Shown: one piece after another, positions 1 to 7,316 of the stretch
Numbering within the stretch: position 1 is the stretch's first letter
Layout: every line of letters begins with the position of its first letter
Assembly: GCA_020072965.1 (NCBI GenBank)
Contig: JAIQFY010000052.1
Location: forward strand, 1-36,207
DNA length: 36,207 bases
Origin: Terriglobia bacterium
GTDB lineage: Bacteria; Acidobacteriota; Terriglobia; JAIQFV01
Direction: 5' to 3'
Notes under the pieces: model-generated
What the model was told of the DNA's origin: nothing
Seen by the model: the letters and a program-made list of their open reading frames with translations, nothing else
Database searches by the model: none
Position numbers and translations under genes: made by a program

Positions 1-385
1 CAGCACCTGGTGCAGTTCCTTTTGGTCGTGGGGCGAGACATGAATTTGTAAAGGATGTCGTGACATGCCCCGAGTATAGAATGAAACATCTTATAATACA
101 ATTACTTTATAGAACCGTTTCAGGCGGTCAAATACCTAGTGACCCACTAAGGCCACACAGGCCAGTGAGCCTGTATTCGGTAATTACAGGCTATTTCACG
201 ATTGTGGGGGTCAGGCACAGATTGCGGGGGTCAGGCACTAACAAATGGTAAAATTCACGTTAGTGTTGTAAGTCGCAGACCCGCCCGCATCTCTTCATTT
301 TCTATTTTTCCTTTCTATTCCAGACGTATACACTATCTCTTGCGTCTCTCCGTGCCTCGGCGGTGCCGCTCTCTTCGGATGTTTT
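1..385. other. Left edge, no gene recognised
   Basis: No convincing gene here. An open frame runs from the window edge (base 3) to base 251, but its translation is low in complexity, has no family signature, and passes through the tandem repeat at 200-239, so I do not call it. Bases 335-370 carry a phrase resembling a short intergenic repeat common in environmental genomes (tcttgcgtctctccgtgcc). The stretch looks like repeat-rich intergenic DNA or the tail of a mobile element outside the window. Confidence 0.5.
200..239. repeat. Two tandem 20-bp repeats
   Basis: Two back-to-back copies of gATTGyGGGGGTCAGGCACn (200-219 and 220-239) differ at only one internal base and the last base. I recall similar GGGGTCAGGCAC phrases beside REP-associated tyrosine transposase genes in other genomes. 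That link comes from memory and is an inference; no such transposase is visible here. Confidence 0.65.
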
Positions 386-1234
386 ATGAGAAAAAACTCC
401 ATCCTGATTCTTCTCCTGCTAACTCCGCTGATCGTATCAGGGCAAACACAGCCTTCAGCACCGAACCCCGCGCCAGGTAGAAGTCAGCCGGCTCCGCCTC
501 CCGCGCTGACACACAATGCGGTGGTTGAATCGGCCCTCGAGGTAAAACACGCCTCCGTGAGCTCCGCCCAAAGTTCGACTCAACCTGCCGGGGTCACGAT
601 GGTGTCCCTCGCGATTGAGTTTCAAAACAATTCCCGCCAGGTGATCACTGCATTCAACTACCATCTTCGGCTCCGGTTTGCTGACGGCAGGGGAGCTCCG
701 AGCGAGGGCGGGGAAGATCTCATCAAGAATCTGGCGATCGCCAAGAATCAGCCGGAGATTGCGAGCCCTTCTTTGACTTTTTCTCCCGCAACGACCCGTC
801 AAATAACGAGGAATTTTACAGTGCGGTCGGGCGGTGCTGTCCCGGTGTCGGTTGAAGTGTATCCCTCGCTGGTGGTATTCGAGGATCGAACCGCACTCGG
901 AAACCCCGGCGAAATGGCAAAGATGGAGGCGTCTCGGAAGAGCGAGGCTCAAAACCTGGCGGGCTTGATTGCGGATCTGGAAAGTGTGGCGGCTTCCAAA
1001 GATCCAGCGGCGGCCCTCACCACTCGAATTGCCCGCCTTAAGCAAGAGGGGCCCTCGGGCACGAATTCCAAGCAGGCCAAAGATCTGGAAGGTTTTTCCG
1101 ACGTGGTGGGGCTCTTTGGAAAAATCAATAACGGACACGATATCGGCAGGGAGGCGTTCAAGGGCCAGCTCGACGAGATACGCGCCCAGCAGAAAATGCT
1201 GGCCGAGCACTCCGGCCTCAAACGGACCGAGTAG
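386..1234 (+). CDS. Secreted hypothetical protein, 282 aa
   Basis: The function is not recognised. The N-terminus is a clear Sec signal peptide: MRKN followed by a leucine-rich core and a likely cleavage after VSG or SGQ, near residue 20. A Pro/Ala-rich linker (about 21-45) follows. Residues about 60-170 alternate hydrophobic and polar residues and look like a beta-sandwich (SLAIEFQNNSRQVITAFNY, then LRLRFADG). The last 100 residues are predicted helical and rich in Lys, Glu and Gln. The protein is probably periplasmic. There is no obvious Shine-Dalgarno site before the ATG, but the signal peptide fixes the start. A strong stem-loop lies just after the stop, so the gene appears to be transcribed alone. 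Confidence 0.7.
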   Translation: MRKNSILILLLLTPLIVSGQTQPSAPNPAPGRSQPAPPPALTHNAVVESALEVKHASVSSAQSSTQPAGVTMVSLAIEFQNNSRQVITAFNYHLRLRFADGRGAPSEGGEDLIKNLAIAKNQPEIASPSLTFSPATTRQITRNFTVRSGGAVPVSVEVYPSLVVFEDRTALGNPGEMAKMEASRKSEAQNLAGLIADLESVAASKDPAAALTTRIARLKQEGPSGTNSKQAKDLEGFSDVVGLFGKINNGHDIGREAFKGQLDEIRAQQKMLAEHSGLKRTE

Positions 1235-1236
1235 AA

Positions 1237-1262
1237 GGGGCGTCCGCCGCAGCGGACGCCCC
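1237..1262 (+). terminator. Stem-loop after secreted protein gene
   Basis: A perfect 11-bp GC-rich stem, GGGGCGTCCGC (1237-1247) with GCGGACGCCCC (1252-1262), closes on a 4-base loop three bases after the stop codon. There is no T-tract behind it, so it may be an mRNA-stabilising hairpin or a terminator of the kind common in high-GC genomes. Confidence 0.6.
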
Positions 1263-1324
1263 TGCGTTGAAGCAAACAGGATCTCGTAACATTTTAAATG
1301 ACGTTTGTATTAGAAGGGGGCACT

Positions 1325-1978
1325 ATGAGTAGTCCCGACAGAGAATCAACACACTTGGGCGAGCGGCGTCTTCAAAAACAGAACGCGAGGTGCTTCCAAC
1401 AAGGGCTGACCGAGGAATTAGGGAAGGTTCGAGGCAGGGAAATGCTTGCAAAGGTCCAGACGCGGTATTCTGACCTCCTCTGTCATTCGGTTCAATATCC
1501 TGAACGGGCTTTGCGCATGCATCTGGAGACGAAAATTCTGCCGGGCCTCGCCTTGTACCAAGCCCTTCGCGAGGAGGGAATCAACCAGGCGCCGGCCCTG
1601 GAAGTGGTGGACCGAATCATCGAGATTCGAGTGGAGGCCCTGCGGAAGAGACTGGTCTGGGTGGGGAAGTTCGCGTTTTTCTATCATCTGATTCGACGGT
1701 TAACACGGCCGATAATGCGCGTCTGCTACCCCGATGCCGGGTGGAAAGTGGAATGGCTGGAAGTGAGCCCGAAACAAGTAGCCTTCAATATTCATCGGTG
1801 CTTTTACTGGGAAGTCTTGAAGTCGCACGGCGCTGCTGAACTCACCCCCTCATTCTGCCGGGGCGATGATCTGCTCTACAAAGATGTTTCTCGGCATCTT
1901 CGATTCGAACGCACCAAGACGATTGGCCAAGGGGACGATTGTTGCGACTTCCGGTTCGTCCGGATCAAACCCAACTGA
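1325..1978 (+). CDS. L-2-amino-thiazoline-4-carboxylic acid hydrolase family protein
   Basis: The C-terminal third carries the signature of the ATC-hydrolase family: CRGDDLLYKDVSR, then RFERTKTIGQGDDCCDFRF. The founding member opens the thiazoline ring during bacterial conversion of DL-ATC to L-cysteine, but most family members have no tested substrate. An ATG at 1325, with gggggc about six bases upstream, is preferred over the ATG at 1298 and gives 217 residues. There is no signal peptide, so the protein should be cytoplasmic. A hydrophobic stretch near residues 110-125 (VGKFAFFYHLI) may pack against a membrane. The usual partner genes, ATC racemase and N-carbamoyl-cysteine hydrolase, are absent, so the true substrate is open. 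Confidence 0.75.
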   Translation: MSSPDRESTHLGERRLQKQNARCFQQGLTEELGKVRGREMLAKVQTRYSDLLCHSVQYPERALRMHLETKILPGLALYQALREEGINQAPALEVVDRIIEIRVEALRKRLVWVGKFAFFYHLIRRLTRPIMRVCYPDAGWKVEWLEVSPKQVAFNIHRCFYWEVLKSHGAAELTPSFCRGDDLLYKDVSRHLRFERTKTIGQGDDCCDFRFVRIKPN

Positions 1979-2030
1979 CATTGATAGATCATAGTGACGG
2001 GTGACAGCATCTCACGAAGGGGTACGTTTT

Positions 2031-2147
2031 GGTAGCCAGGATGCTCCGCTCTTTGGAGTATCCCGGGAATGCGTAGACCGCAAGTTTCCCGGCCCTGAAC
2101 GAACAACAAAAGCCCGGGATTCGCCAAAGAAGCGAATCCCGGCTACC
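2031..2147. repeat. Compound palindromic element (inverted REP-like pair)
   Basis: A 117-bp element begins with GGTAGCC (2031-2037) and ends with its reverse complement GGCTACC (2141-2147). It holds three hairpins: GGATGCTCC/GGAGTATCC (2039-2047 and 2055-2063, one G-T pair), CCGGGAA/TTCCCGG (2063-2069 and 2086-2092), and CCGGGATTCGC/GCGAATCCCGG (2114-2124 and 2132-2142). Read on opposite strands, the first and third hairpins share the loop core CCAAAGA and the GGCTACC tail while their stems differ with matching changes on both arms. This looks like a bacterial interspersed mosaic element. It lies between the ATC-hydrolase-like gene and the lipoprotein gene. Confidence 0.75.
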
Positions 2148-2266
2148 AAAGCATGCATAATTCAACATTATCCATCCCTCTCGCGCGGGGCGTGAGATCC
2201 TGTCAGAGAGGTTCAAATCCGAAGTCATTATTTCAAGTAGGAGTTTATTACCCAAAGGGAGGCGTC

Positions 2267-2788
2267 ATGATGAAGCGTTTTGTTGTGTGGGGCTCGATCT
2301 TCCTTCTGGTCATGGTGACAAGCTGCCAGAAGGCAAGGACCCCTCCGGAGGTGATCAAATCGATCCCAATCGAGAACATGGATGGGGTTTTGACCCAGTC
2401 CGGGGTTACCTTTGACAAAAGTACTTCGAGTGATGGGAATGGCTCTTTGAGAATCGATACATCGCAACCAGTCACCGTCAGGTTGTATGAAGTCAGAGAT
2501 GTCAGTGTCGAAAATGCACGCCTCACCTATCGGGCCCATTTAAGAACACAAAATGTGATCGGCAAGGTTTATCTTGAAATGTGGTGTGTGTTTCCCGGAT
2601 CCGGAGAGGCCTTTTCCAGGGCCTTGCAGAACCCTCTTTCCGGGACCATTAACTGGACGACCATGGAAACGCCTTTCTTTTTGCAGAAAGGGCAGAAGCC
2701 TGAATTGATCAAGTTGAACGTCGTTATTGACGGCAAAGGGACGGTGTGGGTCGACGACATCACATTGACTAAAGGACCTCTGAAATAA
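2267..2788 (+). CDS. Lipoprotein with a carbohydrate-binding-like beta domain
   Basis: The protein has a lipoprotein signal peptide: MMKRF, a hydrophobic core, and a lipobox VTSC ending at Cys20. The mature part is about 150 residues of beta-rich sequence (GNGSLRIDTSQPVTVRLYE, LTYRAHLRTQNVIGKVYLE, GTVWVDDITLTKG) like the jelly-roll domains seen in carbohydrate-binding modules. The closing W-V-D-D strand is typical of that fold. The start is set by gggagg at 2257-2262. A second ATG at 2270 has better spacing and would shorten the protein by one residue. Likely anchored in the outer or inner membrane facing the periplasm. The ligand is unknown. Confidence 0.7.
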   Translation: MMKRFVVWGSIFLLVMVTSCQKARTPPEVIKSIPIENMDGVLTQSGVTFDKSTSSDGNGSLRIDTSQPVTVRLYEVRDVSVENARLTYRAHLRTQNVIGKVYLEMWCVFPGSGEAFSRALQNPLSGTINWTTMETPFFLQKGQKPELIKLNVVIDGKGTVWVDDITLTKGPLK

Positions 2789-2811
2789 GACCCAGTTGAG
2801 CTGTTAGCACC

Positions 2812-3004
2812 TTATCAACAGAATTTGTGCTGATATGGGTAAAAATAATTATCATTAGGAGGCCAGGAATACAGGAAGTTAAAGACCTTCCATCGGAAGA
2901 GAATGGAATGATCCCGCCGCGGTGGCTTTCCATCGAGGACCAATTTCCCGGGTTCCTGGATTCCTAATAAAAAATGGTTTGGGTTCCGGCTCGTCAGGAT
3001 TAGG
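2812..3004 (+). other. Leader element, copy A
   Basis: This gene-free stretch starts with TTATCAACAGAATTTG (2812-2827) and ends with a TGGTTTGGGTTCCGGC...TCGTCAGGATTAGG segment (2975-3004), 27 bases before the tRNA-binding protein gene. Both ends recur in the same order at 5392-5536, again just before a start codon, while the middles differ. It may be a mobile leader or promoter cassette; its function is unknown. Confidence 0.45.
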
Positions 3005-3031
3005 GCCAAGTCTCCATTCAAGTGAGGAACT

Positions 3032-3382
3032 ATGGCAGCTCCCGTCAAGCCCATCATCTCGATCGACCTTCTGAACCAGGTGGATATTCGAGTAGGTACC
3101 ATCCTGAGAGTGGAAGAGGTTCCCCAATCTACCAAGCTGGTCAGATTGATTGTTGATTTCGGAGACTTCCAGCGGTCCATCCTGGCCGGTATGAAACAAG
3201 AACGGCAGAACCCCCATGAAGTGGTAGGCAGGCAGGCACTGTTTGTAGTGAACCTGGCTCCCAAGAAGATGCTGGGGGAGCTGTCGGAAGGCATGCTGTT
3301 TGATATCGGGTACGCCGATGGCGTTCGACCGGTGCTGGCCGTCCCGGAAGGTCTGGTTCCCAACGGCTCCCGGGCGGGATGA
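3032..3382 (+). CDS. CsaA-like tRNA-binding domain protein
   Basis: A stand-alone OB-fold of the tRNA-binding family (EMAP-II, CsaA, MetRS C-terminal domain). Nearly the whole 116-residue protein matches the domain: VDIRVGTILRVEEVP (about 18-32), TKLVRLIVDFGD (about 35-46), RSILAGMKQ (about 49-57), FVVNLAPKKMLGELSEGMLF (about 72-91) and VPNGSRAG at the C-terminus. Family members bind tRNA as dimers, in trans to or as part of methionyl-tRNA synthetase, and CsaA has been linked to chaperone or export roles. There is no MetRS gene nearby. A gtgagg site lies about eight bases before the ATG. Confidence 0.85.
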   Translation: MAAPVKPIISIDLLNQVDIRVGTILRVEEVPQSTKLVRLIVDFGDFQRSILAGMKQERQNPHEVVGRQALFVVNLAPKKMLGELSEGMLFDIGYADGVRPVLAVPEGLVPNGSRAG

Positions 3383-3486
3383 TGCGAACCCGGCGAATGG
3401 CCCGGCATGGAAGCAAGCGAAAAAGGTTGTGTCCCGCTCGATTTCTTCGAATGTCAATTTAGCGCGTCAAGAGCGAGCTTTCCACT

Positions 3487-3921
3487 ATGTTGAGGACTCT
3501 CTCTATTTTGGGACTGGCCATCATGGTGCTCGCCTTGGCAGGCCTGATTTCCACCCATTCGCTCTTTTCGGCATCGCCTGCAATGATGGCCGTTCAGGCG
3601 TGCGCGCTCGTCCTCTTGATATGGGCACGGCTGACATTTGGAATCCGCAGTTTTCACGCCAGTGCCGGTCCGACCAAGGGCGGGCTGGTAACAACCGGTC
3701 CTTACGCTTTCATCCGTCATCCGATCTACACATCCGTGTCCTTGTTCGGATGGGCTGGCATTCTGGCGCACTGGTCCCTGCTGTCAATATTCTTTGGTTT
3801 ACTCTTACTGGCCGGCGCGCTTGTGCGAATGCTGTGTGAGGAGAGACTTGTCGCCGAACGCTACCCGGAGTACTGGCAATACATGGCGCGCACAAAACGC
3901 ATGGTGCCCTATTTGTTCTGA
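3487..3921 (+). CDS. Isoprenylcysteine carboxyl methyltransferase-family membrane protein
   Basis: A 144-residue integral membrane protein of the ICMT/phospholipid methyltransferase family. Hydrophobic helices lie at about 5-22, 32-50, 81-96 and 98-115. The family signature is GPYAFIRHPIYTS (71-83) followed by EERLVAERYPEYW (118-130), which in known members forms the SAM and substrate site at the cytoplasmic face. Bacterial members methylate small molecules or lipids; the substrate here is unknown. The gene starts 104 bases after the CsaA-like gene with no clear terminator between them, so the two may be cotranscribed. The Shine-Dalgarno site is weak. Confidence 0.8.
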   Translation: MLRTLSILGLAIMVLALAGLISTHSLFSASPAMMAVQACALVLLIWARLTFGIRSFHASAGPTKGGLVTTGPYAFIRHPIYTSVSLFGWAGILAHWSLLSIFFGLLLLAGALVRMLCEERLVAERYPEYWQYMARTKRMVPYLF

Positions 3922-3948
3922 GTCGCTCCCGCAGACGTTTGGATTCTA

Positions 3949-3983
3949 AAATGTCGAATGTGTGAAGAGATAGTTCGACATTT
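3949..3983 (+). terminator. Hairpin with 10-bp perfect arms
   Basis: AAATGTCGAA (3949-3958) and TTCGACATTT (3974-3983) are perfect inverted repeats with a 15-base loop, 28 bases after the ICMT-family stop codon. Their A-start and T-end fit a bidirectional terminator. A protein-binding site is also possible because the loop is long. Confidence 0.45.
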
Positions 3984-4019
3984 GGTGACGATGTGGTTGA
4001 GGACATCCATCGCGGCAGA

Positions 4020-4054
4020 AGAAGTCAGAAGTCAGAGGTCAGAAGTCAGAAGAA
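4020..4054. repeat. Heptamer tandem repeat
   Basis: Four to five head-to-tail copies of AGAAGTC with one AGAGGTC variant. It is a simple repeat in the gap before the hydrolase gene, and copy number may vary by slippage. No function is apparent. Confidence 0.8.
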
Positions 4055-4107
4055 AGGCACGTCCTCATTTAATCTGAACCTTTTTGCACTCTCCCAGGCA
4101 CAGCCCG

Positions 4108-4983
4108 ATGGATAGGGAGCGCCCAGGCCCTTCACACGAAGGAGGATTACCGCTTCTGCAATCCCACGACGAATACCTCACCACGCCGGATGGTCTGCGA
4201 CTCTTCACGCGGAGGTGCGCTTATGCCGATCCCGCTGCGGAAATTGTCCTGGCGCACGGCTTTGGCGAGCACAGCGGGCGTTACACGGCGCTCGTTGAAC
4301 ACCTGAGTGCGCACAACATTGCAGTGACTGTCTATGATCACCGCGGGCATGGGAAATCAGAGGGGTTGGAGGGACACGTCGACCGTTTCAGCGATTACGT
4401 GGATGACTTGGATCTGTTCATATCCCGGGTGAGAGTTGAGGATCATCCGCGACGGCTGTTTGTTATCGGCCACAGCATGGGCGGGCTCATTGCGCTCGGC
4501 TACGCGGCGGCTCACGGGGAGCGCGTCGATGGCATGGTCATTTCAGCCCCGCTTTTGGGGGTCGCAGCCCCGATCCCTCCACTCAAGTTGATGACTGGAC
4601 GAATAGCAGCACGATTGATGCCGCGCCTGCGATTGCACAATGGATTGAACCCGTCTCATCTCAGCCGCTCGCCGGAAGTTGCCCTGGCTTACACGTCCGA
4701 TCCGCTCGTCAATTTTCGAGTCAGTGCCCGCTGGTTCACGGAAGCCACAAAAGCGATGAGTGAGGTCATGGAAGCGGCCCCACGAATCCTCCTTCCAATG
4801 CTCATTCTTCAGGGAGGCGAGGATCGAATTGCCTGCCCCGGAACCACCAGGCAATTCGTAAGACGTCTTGGGTCAAGCGACAAGGAATTCGGGCTATATC
4901 AGGGCCTTTACCACGAACTCTTCAACGAGCCCGAGAAATATGAGATCTACGATCGCGTGAGCCGGTGGCTGGAAGCGCATTGA
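4108..4983 (+). CDS. Alpha/beta hydrolase, monoacylglycerol lipase-like
   Basis: A serine hydrolase with the full set of monoacylglycerol lipase marks. The oxyanion-loop motif is LAHGFGEHSGRY (48-59) and the strand-turn motif is YDHRGHGKSEG (76-86). The nucleophile Ser123 sits in GHSMGG, Asp239 in GGEDRI and His269 in LYHEL. The length of 291 residues is normal for the family, and the lid region near 150-190 has no transmembrane helix. There is no signal peptide, so it is cytoplasmic. It probably cleaves monoacylglycerols or lysophospholipids, but the substrate is inferred only from family. ATG 4108 is preferred to an in-frame TTG at 4084; neither has a strong ribosome site. Confidence 0.85.
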   Translation: MDRERPGPSHEGGLPLLQSHDEYLTTPDGLRLFTRRCAYADPAAEIVLAHGFGEHSGRYTALVEHLSAHNIAVTVYDHRGHGKSEGLEGHVDRFSDYVDDLDLFISRVRVEDHPRRLFVIGHSMGGLIALGYAAAHGERVDGMVISAPLLGVAAPIPPLKLMTGRIAARLMPRLRLHNGLNPSHLSRSPEVALAYTSDPLVNFRVSARWFTEATKAMSEVMEAAPRILLPMLILQGGEDRIACPGTTRQFVRRLGSSDKEFGLYQGLYHELFNEPEKYEIYDRVSRWLEAH

Positions 4984-5088
4984 AGAATGGCGTCAGGGAG
5001 GGCGGAGCTCCACGAAGTTCAAAGGCTATTAAGTGTAGAAATGATTGTCCACTGGGTTAAGAAATTGAGAGTCCGGCTGGAAAAGGAT

Positions 5089-5367
5089 AGTCCCCTTTGA
5101 GGGGACTTGCCTTCGTACAGCCCGCCGCTTTAGCGGCGGGGACAGGCAAACTGGAAGTCGTACCCCGATTCATCCGGGTTGGTGGGGCATGGGTCGGTCG
5201 TTAACGGCCGACCCGGGTATGAGGTCAACCCCGATGATTCGGGGTGAAAAACCGATGGGGCGTGGGATTTCCCGCCGGTAAACCAGCGGGCTGTACACAC
5301 CCAAGCCCGCCGAGGCGGACTGTGATCCTGCGCAGGGGTCTCCATCCGGCCCATAAGTCCTGCGGAC
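5089..5367. repeat. Palindrome array I
   Basis: Part of a 565-base gap (4984-5548) with no gene before the small ORF at 5549. At least eight short palindromes occur in 280 bases: 5089-5107 (AGTCCCC/GGGGACT), 5121-5140 (CCCGCCGCT tt AGCGGCGGG), 5162-5179 (one mismatch), 5191-5214 (GGGTCGG...CCGACCC, one T-G pair), 5228-5245 (ACCCCGA/TCGGGGT), 5271-5290 (CCCGC and GGT arms around aa, one mismatch), 5327-5336 and 5357-5367. Arms are mostly 7-9 bp around a 2- to 5-base, mainly A/T-rich centre. The sequences differ but the architecture is shared with the array at 17316-17496. Confidence 0.7.
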
Positions 5368-5391
5368 CGGTTCAGGGTAGGGATTAGTCAT

Positions 5392-5536
5392 TTATCAACA
5401 GAACTTGCGTTTTTACTGGCAAGAAATTCTTCACAAGCGGCTTTCGGTTCTTTGTTTATGTTGGTCTCAGGCCTCTTTGCAAAACGTCGAACCAAGGCAA
5501 ATTAACCCTGGTTGGATCCTGGTCGTCCGGGTTAGG
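5392..5536 (+). other. Leader element, copy B
   Basis: Begins TTATCAACAGAACTTG (5392-5407), 15 of 16 bases identical to the start of copy A at 2812. It ends TGGTTGGATCCTGG then TCGTCCGGGTTAGG (5509-5536), matching the end of copy A with small gaps. The end is 12 bases before the start codon of the small membrane protein gene, and its AGG may serve as part of the ribosome site. The middle is unrelated to copy A. Confidence 0.45.
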
Positions 5537-5548
5537 AAGAAATAGGGC

Positions 5549-5713
5549 ATGAACAGAAAGATAGCGGCCTATATATTTCTGGGAATCTGTTTGATCCTGG
5601 CGGTCCTGCTCTTGACCAAAACGATCACAACTCTGACAGCTTCATATGTTTTTGCGATTGCTCTGGTGGTGCTGGGAGGACTCTCGCGGGGATTCAGAGC
5701 GGAGAAACCGTAG
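5549..5713 (+). CDS. Small membrane protein, 54 aa
   Basis: A short gene read directly from the sequence: ATG at 5549, TAG at 5711-5713. The product begins MNRKIAAYIFLGICLILAVL and ends RGFRAEKP. It has two hydrophobic helices (about 7-23 and 31-46) joined by a short TKTITTLT turn, with basic residues at both ends, so both termini should be cytoplasmic. An aggaag/aggg stretch precedes the ATG. It ends 28 bases from the stop of the convergent 501-residue gene. No function can be assigned. The clean two-helix pattern and the leader element upstream argue that it is real. Confidence 0.6.
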   Translation: MNRKIAAYIFLGICLILAVLLLTKTITTLTASYVFAIALVVLGGLSRGFRAEKP

Positions 5714-5740
5714 TGCTGCTGCGCCAGGGAGGGTGACTCC

Positions 5741-7246
5741 TCACTCTTTGGCCGGACTCTTGATTTCGGACAGCGTCTCGATGTTGAATTTTTTGTACTG
5801 GCTGTAATGAAGGACCAGATTTGCGGAGGCGCTCTTAAACAACAGGAACTTTCCCGAGAGGTTGAGTTCCGCATGGGACGGCAACCAGATTTCATTGTTG
5901 ACCAGTTCCTGTTCGAACACAAAGGCTGACCCGGGCAGGATGGTGACCAGCATGCCCCCGGCCACTTTGAAGGAATCGCTGAGACGTCCCTCCAACCGGG
6001 CCACCTGGTTGGCGTGTTCATCAATCCAGACAACACCGACCAGCTTCTGGACGAGGTTTTCTCCACGGGTCTTGGATTTATAGCCGGGTTTCGGCTCGAA
6101 GTCGAAGACAACCACGTCTTGACCGCGAAAACGCTCTCGCCTTGGATTAACGAACCGGGAGACCTTGAGGAAGGTGGAAATCGTCACCTCATCCTCATCG
6201 TTCTTTTTCTTTCCTTGCTTCTCCTGTTCCGCCTCTTTCTTGTGCCGCTCTTCAATTTCGCGAATCTCCTTACTTACTCGATCCTGTTCTTTCTTCTGTT
6301 CGGCGGGGCTTAGTTCCTGACCATTCTTCTTGATGAGTCGTTTCACCTCTTTGCCGTGGACGTAGAAAACCTCTGATTCTTCCTCAGATTTGTCCTTAAG
6401 GGTTCCCTTTTTGTCGACTTCGATTTCGCGACTGGCCTCTGTGTAGGTGTAGTTCTCGACAATCTCTTCGAGGTGTTTCTGGTTGGCGGTCACCGCCGCC
6501 AGCAGCGACGCAATGTCGGGGATCGGATCCGAAGAGACCTTGGGAATGTCGAAGAGCCGATCATCGAGGGCTGCATTGTGGGTTACTTCGATGAGGGTGA
6601 CGTCGTAGGATTTTGACCCTTCCTTCCACGAGAATCGGAAGGGCTCCTTCACACCGTCCACCGTCCGATAATCGGAGAAGAGCAGTTCCCTGGACACACT
6701 CGAGAGGGAATCCCTTTCAGCAATCAGAAGGGAAGTCTTCACATCGAACCAGAGCTTGTATTTCAGACCGGACCGCGTGGTGACCTCAATCGCATTGGTG
6801 CTCACCCCGTTTATCTCTTCGCGTCCCAGGAAGCGGAGCCGCGTTTTCTCTTTCTTATAGGAGAGCAGATGATCGTTGCGGAATGAGGCGGTCGTCTTCA
6901 ACCGGGTGCTGTCCGGGCCGATGAGGGTACTCAAGCCCGAGGCAGGATCCTGGCGCCACGCGGATTTCCCGTTAAACCCCTCGCTCCACCGGGTCTTTGT
7001 CCAGAGGATCTCGGTGTAAATTCGATTCGGCGCCTTCAGCTGCAGGCGATAAGACCCGGTCCCGTTGGCGGCGGGATCGACAATTTTTCCGGCATAGGTC
7101 GTGCTAGCAATACTGCGGAGCGCCCTGGCGCCGCCCAGCGCCTTGATGTAATCATTGACAAGGCGTTGAGGGGACTGCGCGGATATTATCGCGGGAACGC
7201 CGGTCAACAAGGCCGATGCGAAAAAGGCGTGGACGAGACGTTTCAC
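5741..7246 (-). CDS. Exported two-domain protein, LolA-like N-terminal half
   Basis: A 501-residue protein with a Sec signal peptide (MKRLVHAFFASALL to about Ala23). The first 240 residues contain an LolA/LppX-like beta pattern common in acidobacterial outer-membrane lipoprotein-sorting homologues: YIKALGGARALRSIASTTY, then FNGKSAWRQDP, GREEINGVSTNAIEVTTR, LWFDVKTSLLIAERD and DYRTVDGVKEPFRF. A helical, highly charged segment (about 290-355, rich in Lys, Glu and Gln) follows. A second beta-rich domain (about 360-490) starts FLKVSRFVNPRRERFRGQDV and includes VVWIDEHANQVARLEGRL. It probably acts in the periplasm on lipid or lipoprotein traffic, but this is inference from fold. No lipobox is seen. 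Confidence 0.65.
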   Translation of the reverse strand: MKRLVHAFFASALLTGVPAIISAQSPQRLVNDYIKALGGARALRSIASTTYAGKIVDPAANGTGSYRLQLKAPNRIYTEILWTKTRWSEGFNGKSAWRQDPASGLSTLIGPDSTRLKTTASFRNDHLLSYKKEKTRLRFLGREEINGVSTNAIEVTTRSGLKYKLWFDVKTSLLIAERDSLSSVSRELLFSDYRTVDGVKEPFRFSWKEGSKSYDVTLIEVTHNAALDDRLFDIPKVSSDPIPDIASLLAAVTANQKHLEEIVENYTYTEASREIEVDKKGTLKDKSEEESEVFYVHGKEVKRLIKKNGQELSPAEQKKEQDRVSKEIREIEERHKKEAEQEKQGKKKNDEDEVTISTFLKVSRFVNPRRERFRGQDVVVFDFEPKPGYKSKTRGENLVQKLVGVVWIDEHANQVARLEGRLSDSFKVAGGMLVTILPGSAFVFEQELVNNEIWLPSHAELNLSGKFLLFKSASANLVLHYSQYKKFNIETLSEIKSPAKE

Positions 7247-7316
7247 AGGATCTCCTTATGCCATCATTGTATTGCCAAGCCTTACACGGATCAATGGTTC
7301 CGGATCGACCGACGAT

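Noticed and set aside
455-1210. Long minus-strand open frame opposite the secreted protein gene
   Set aside because: It has no signal peptide, family or ribosome site, and the plus-strand frame has all of the expected marks; it is a codon-bias shadow.
2205-2226. A tRNA T-arm-like phrase (gaggttcaaatccgaag)
   Set aside because: No acceptor stem, anticodon arm or CCA-side pairing can be built around it.
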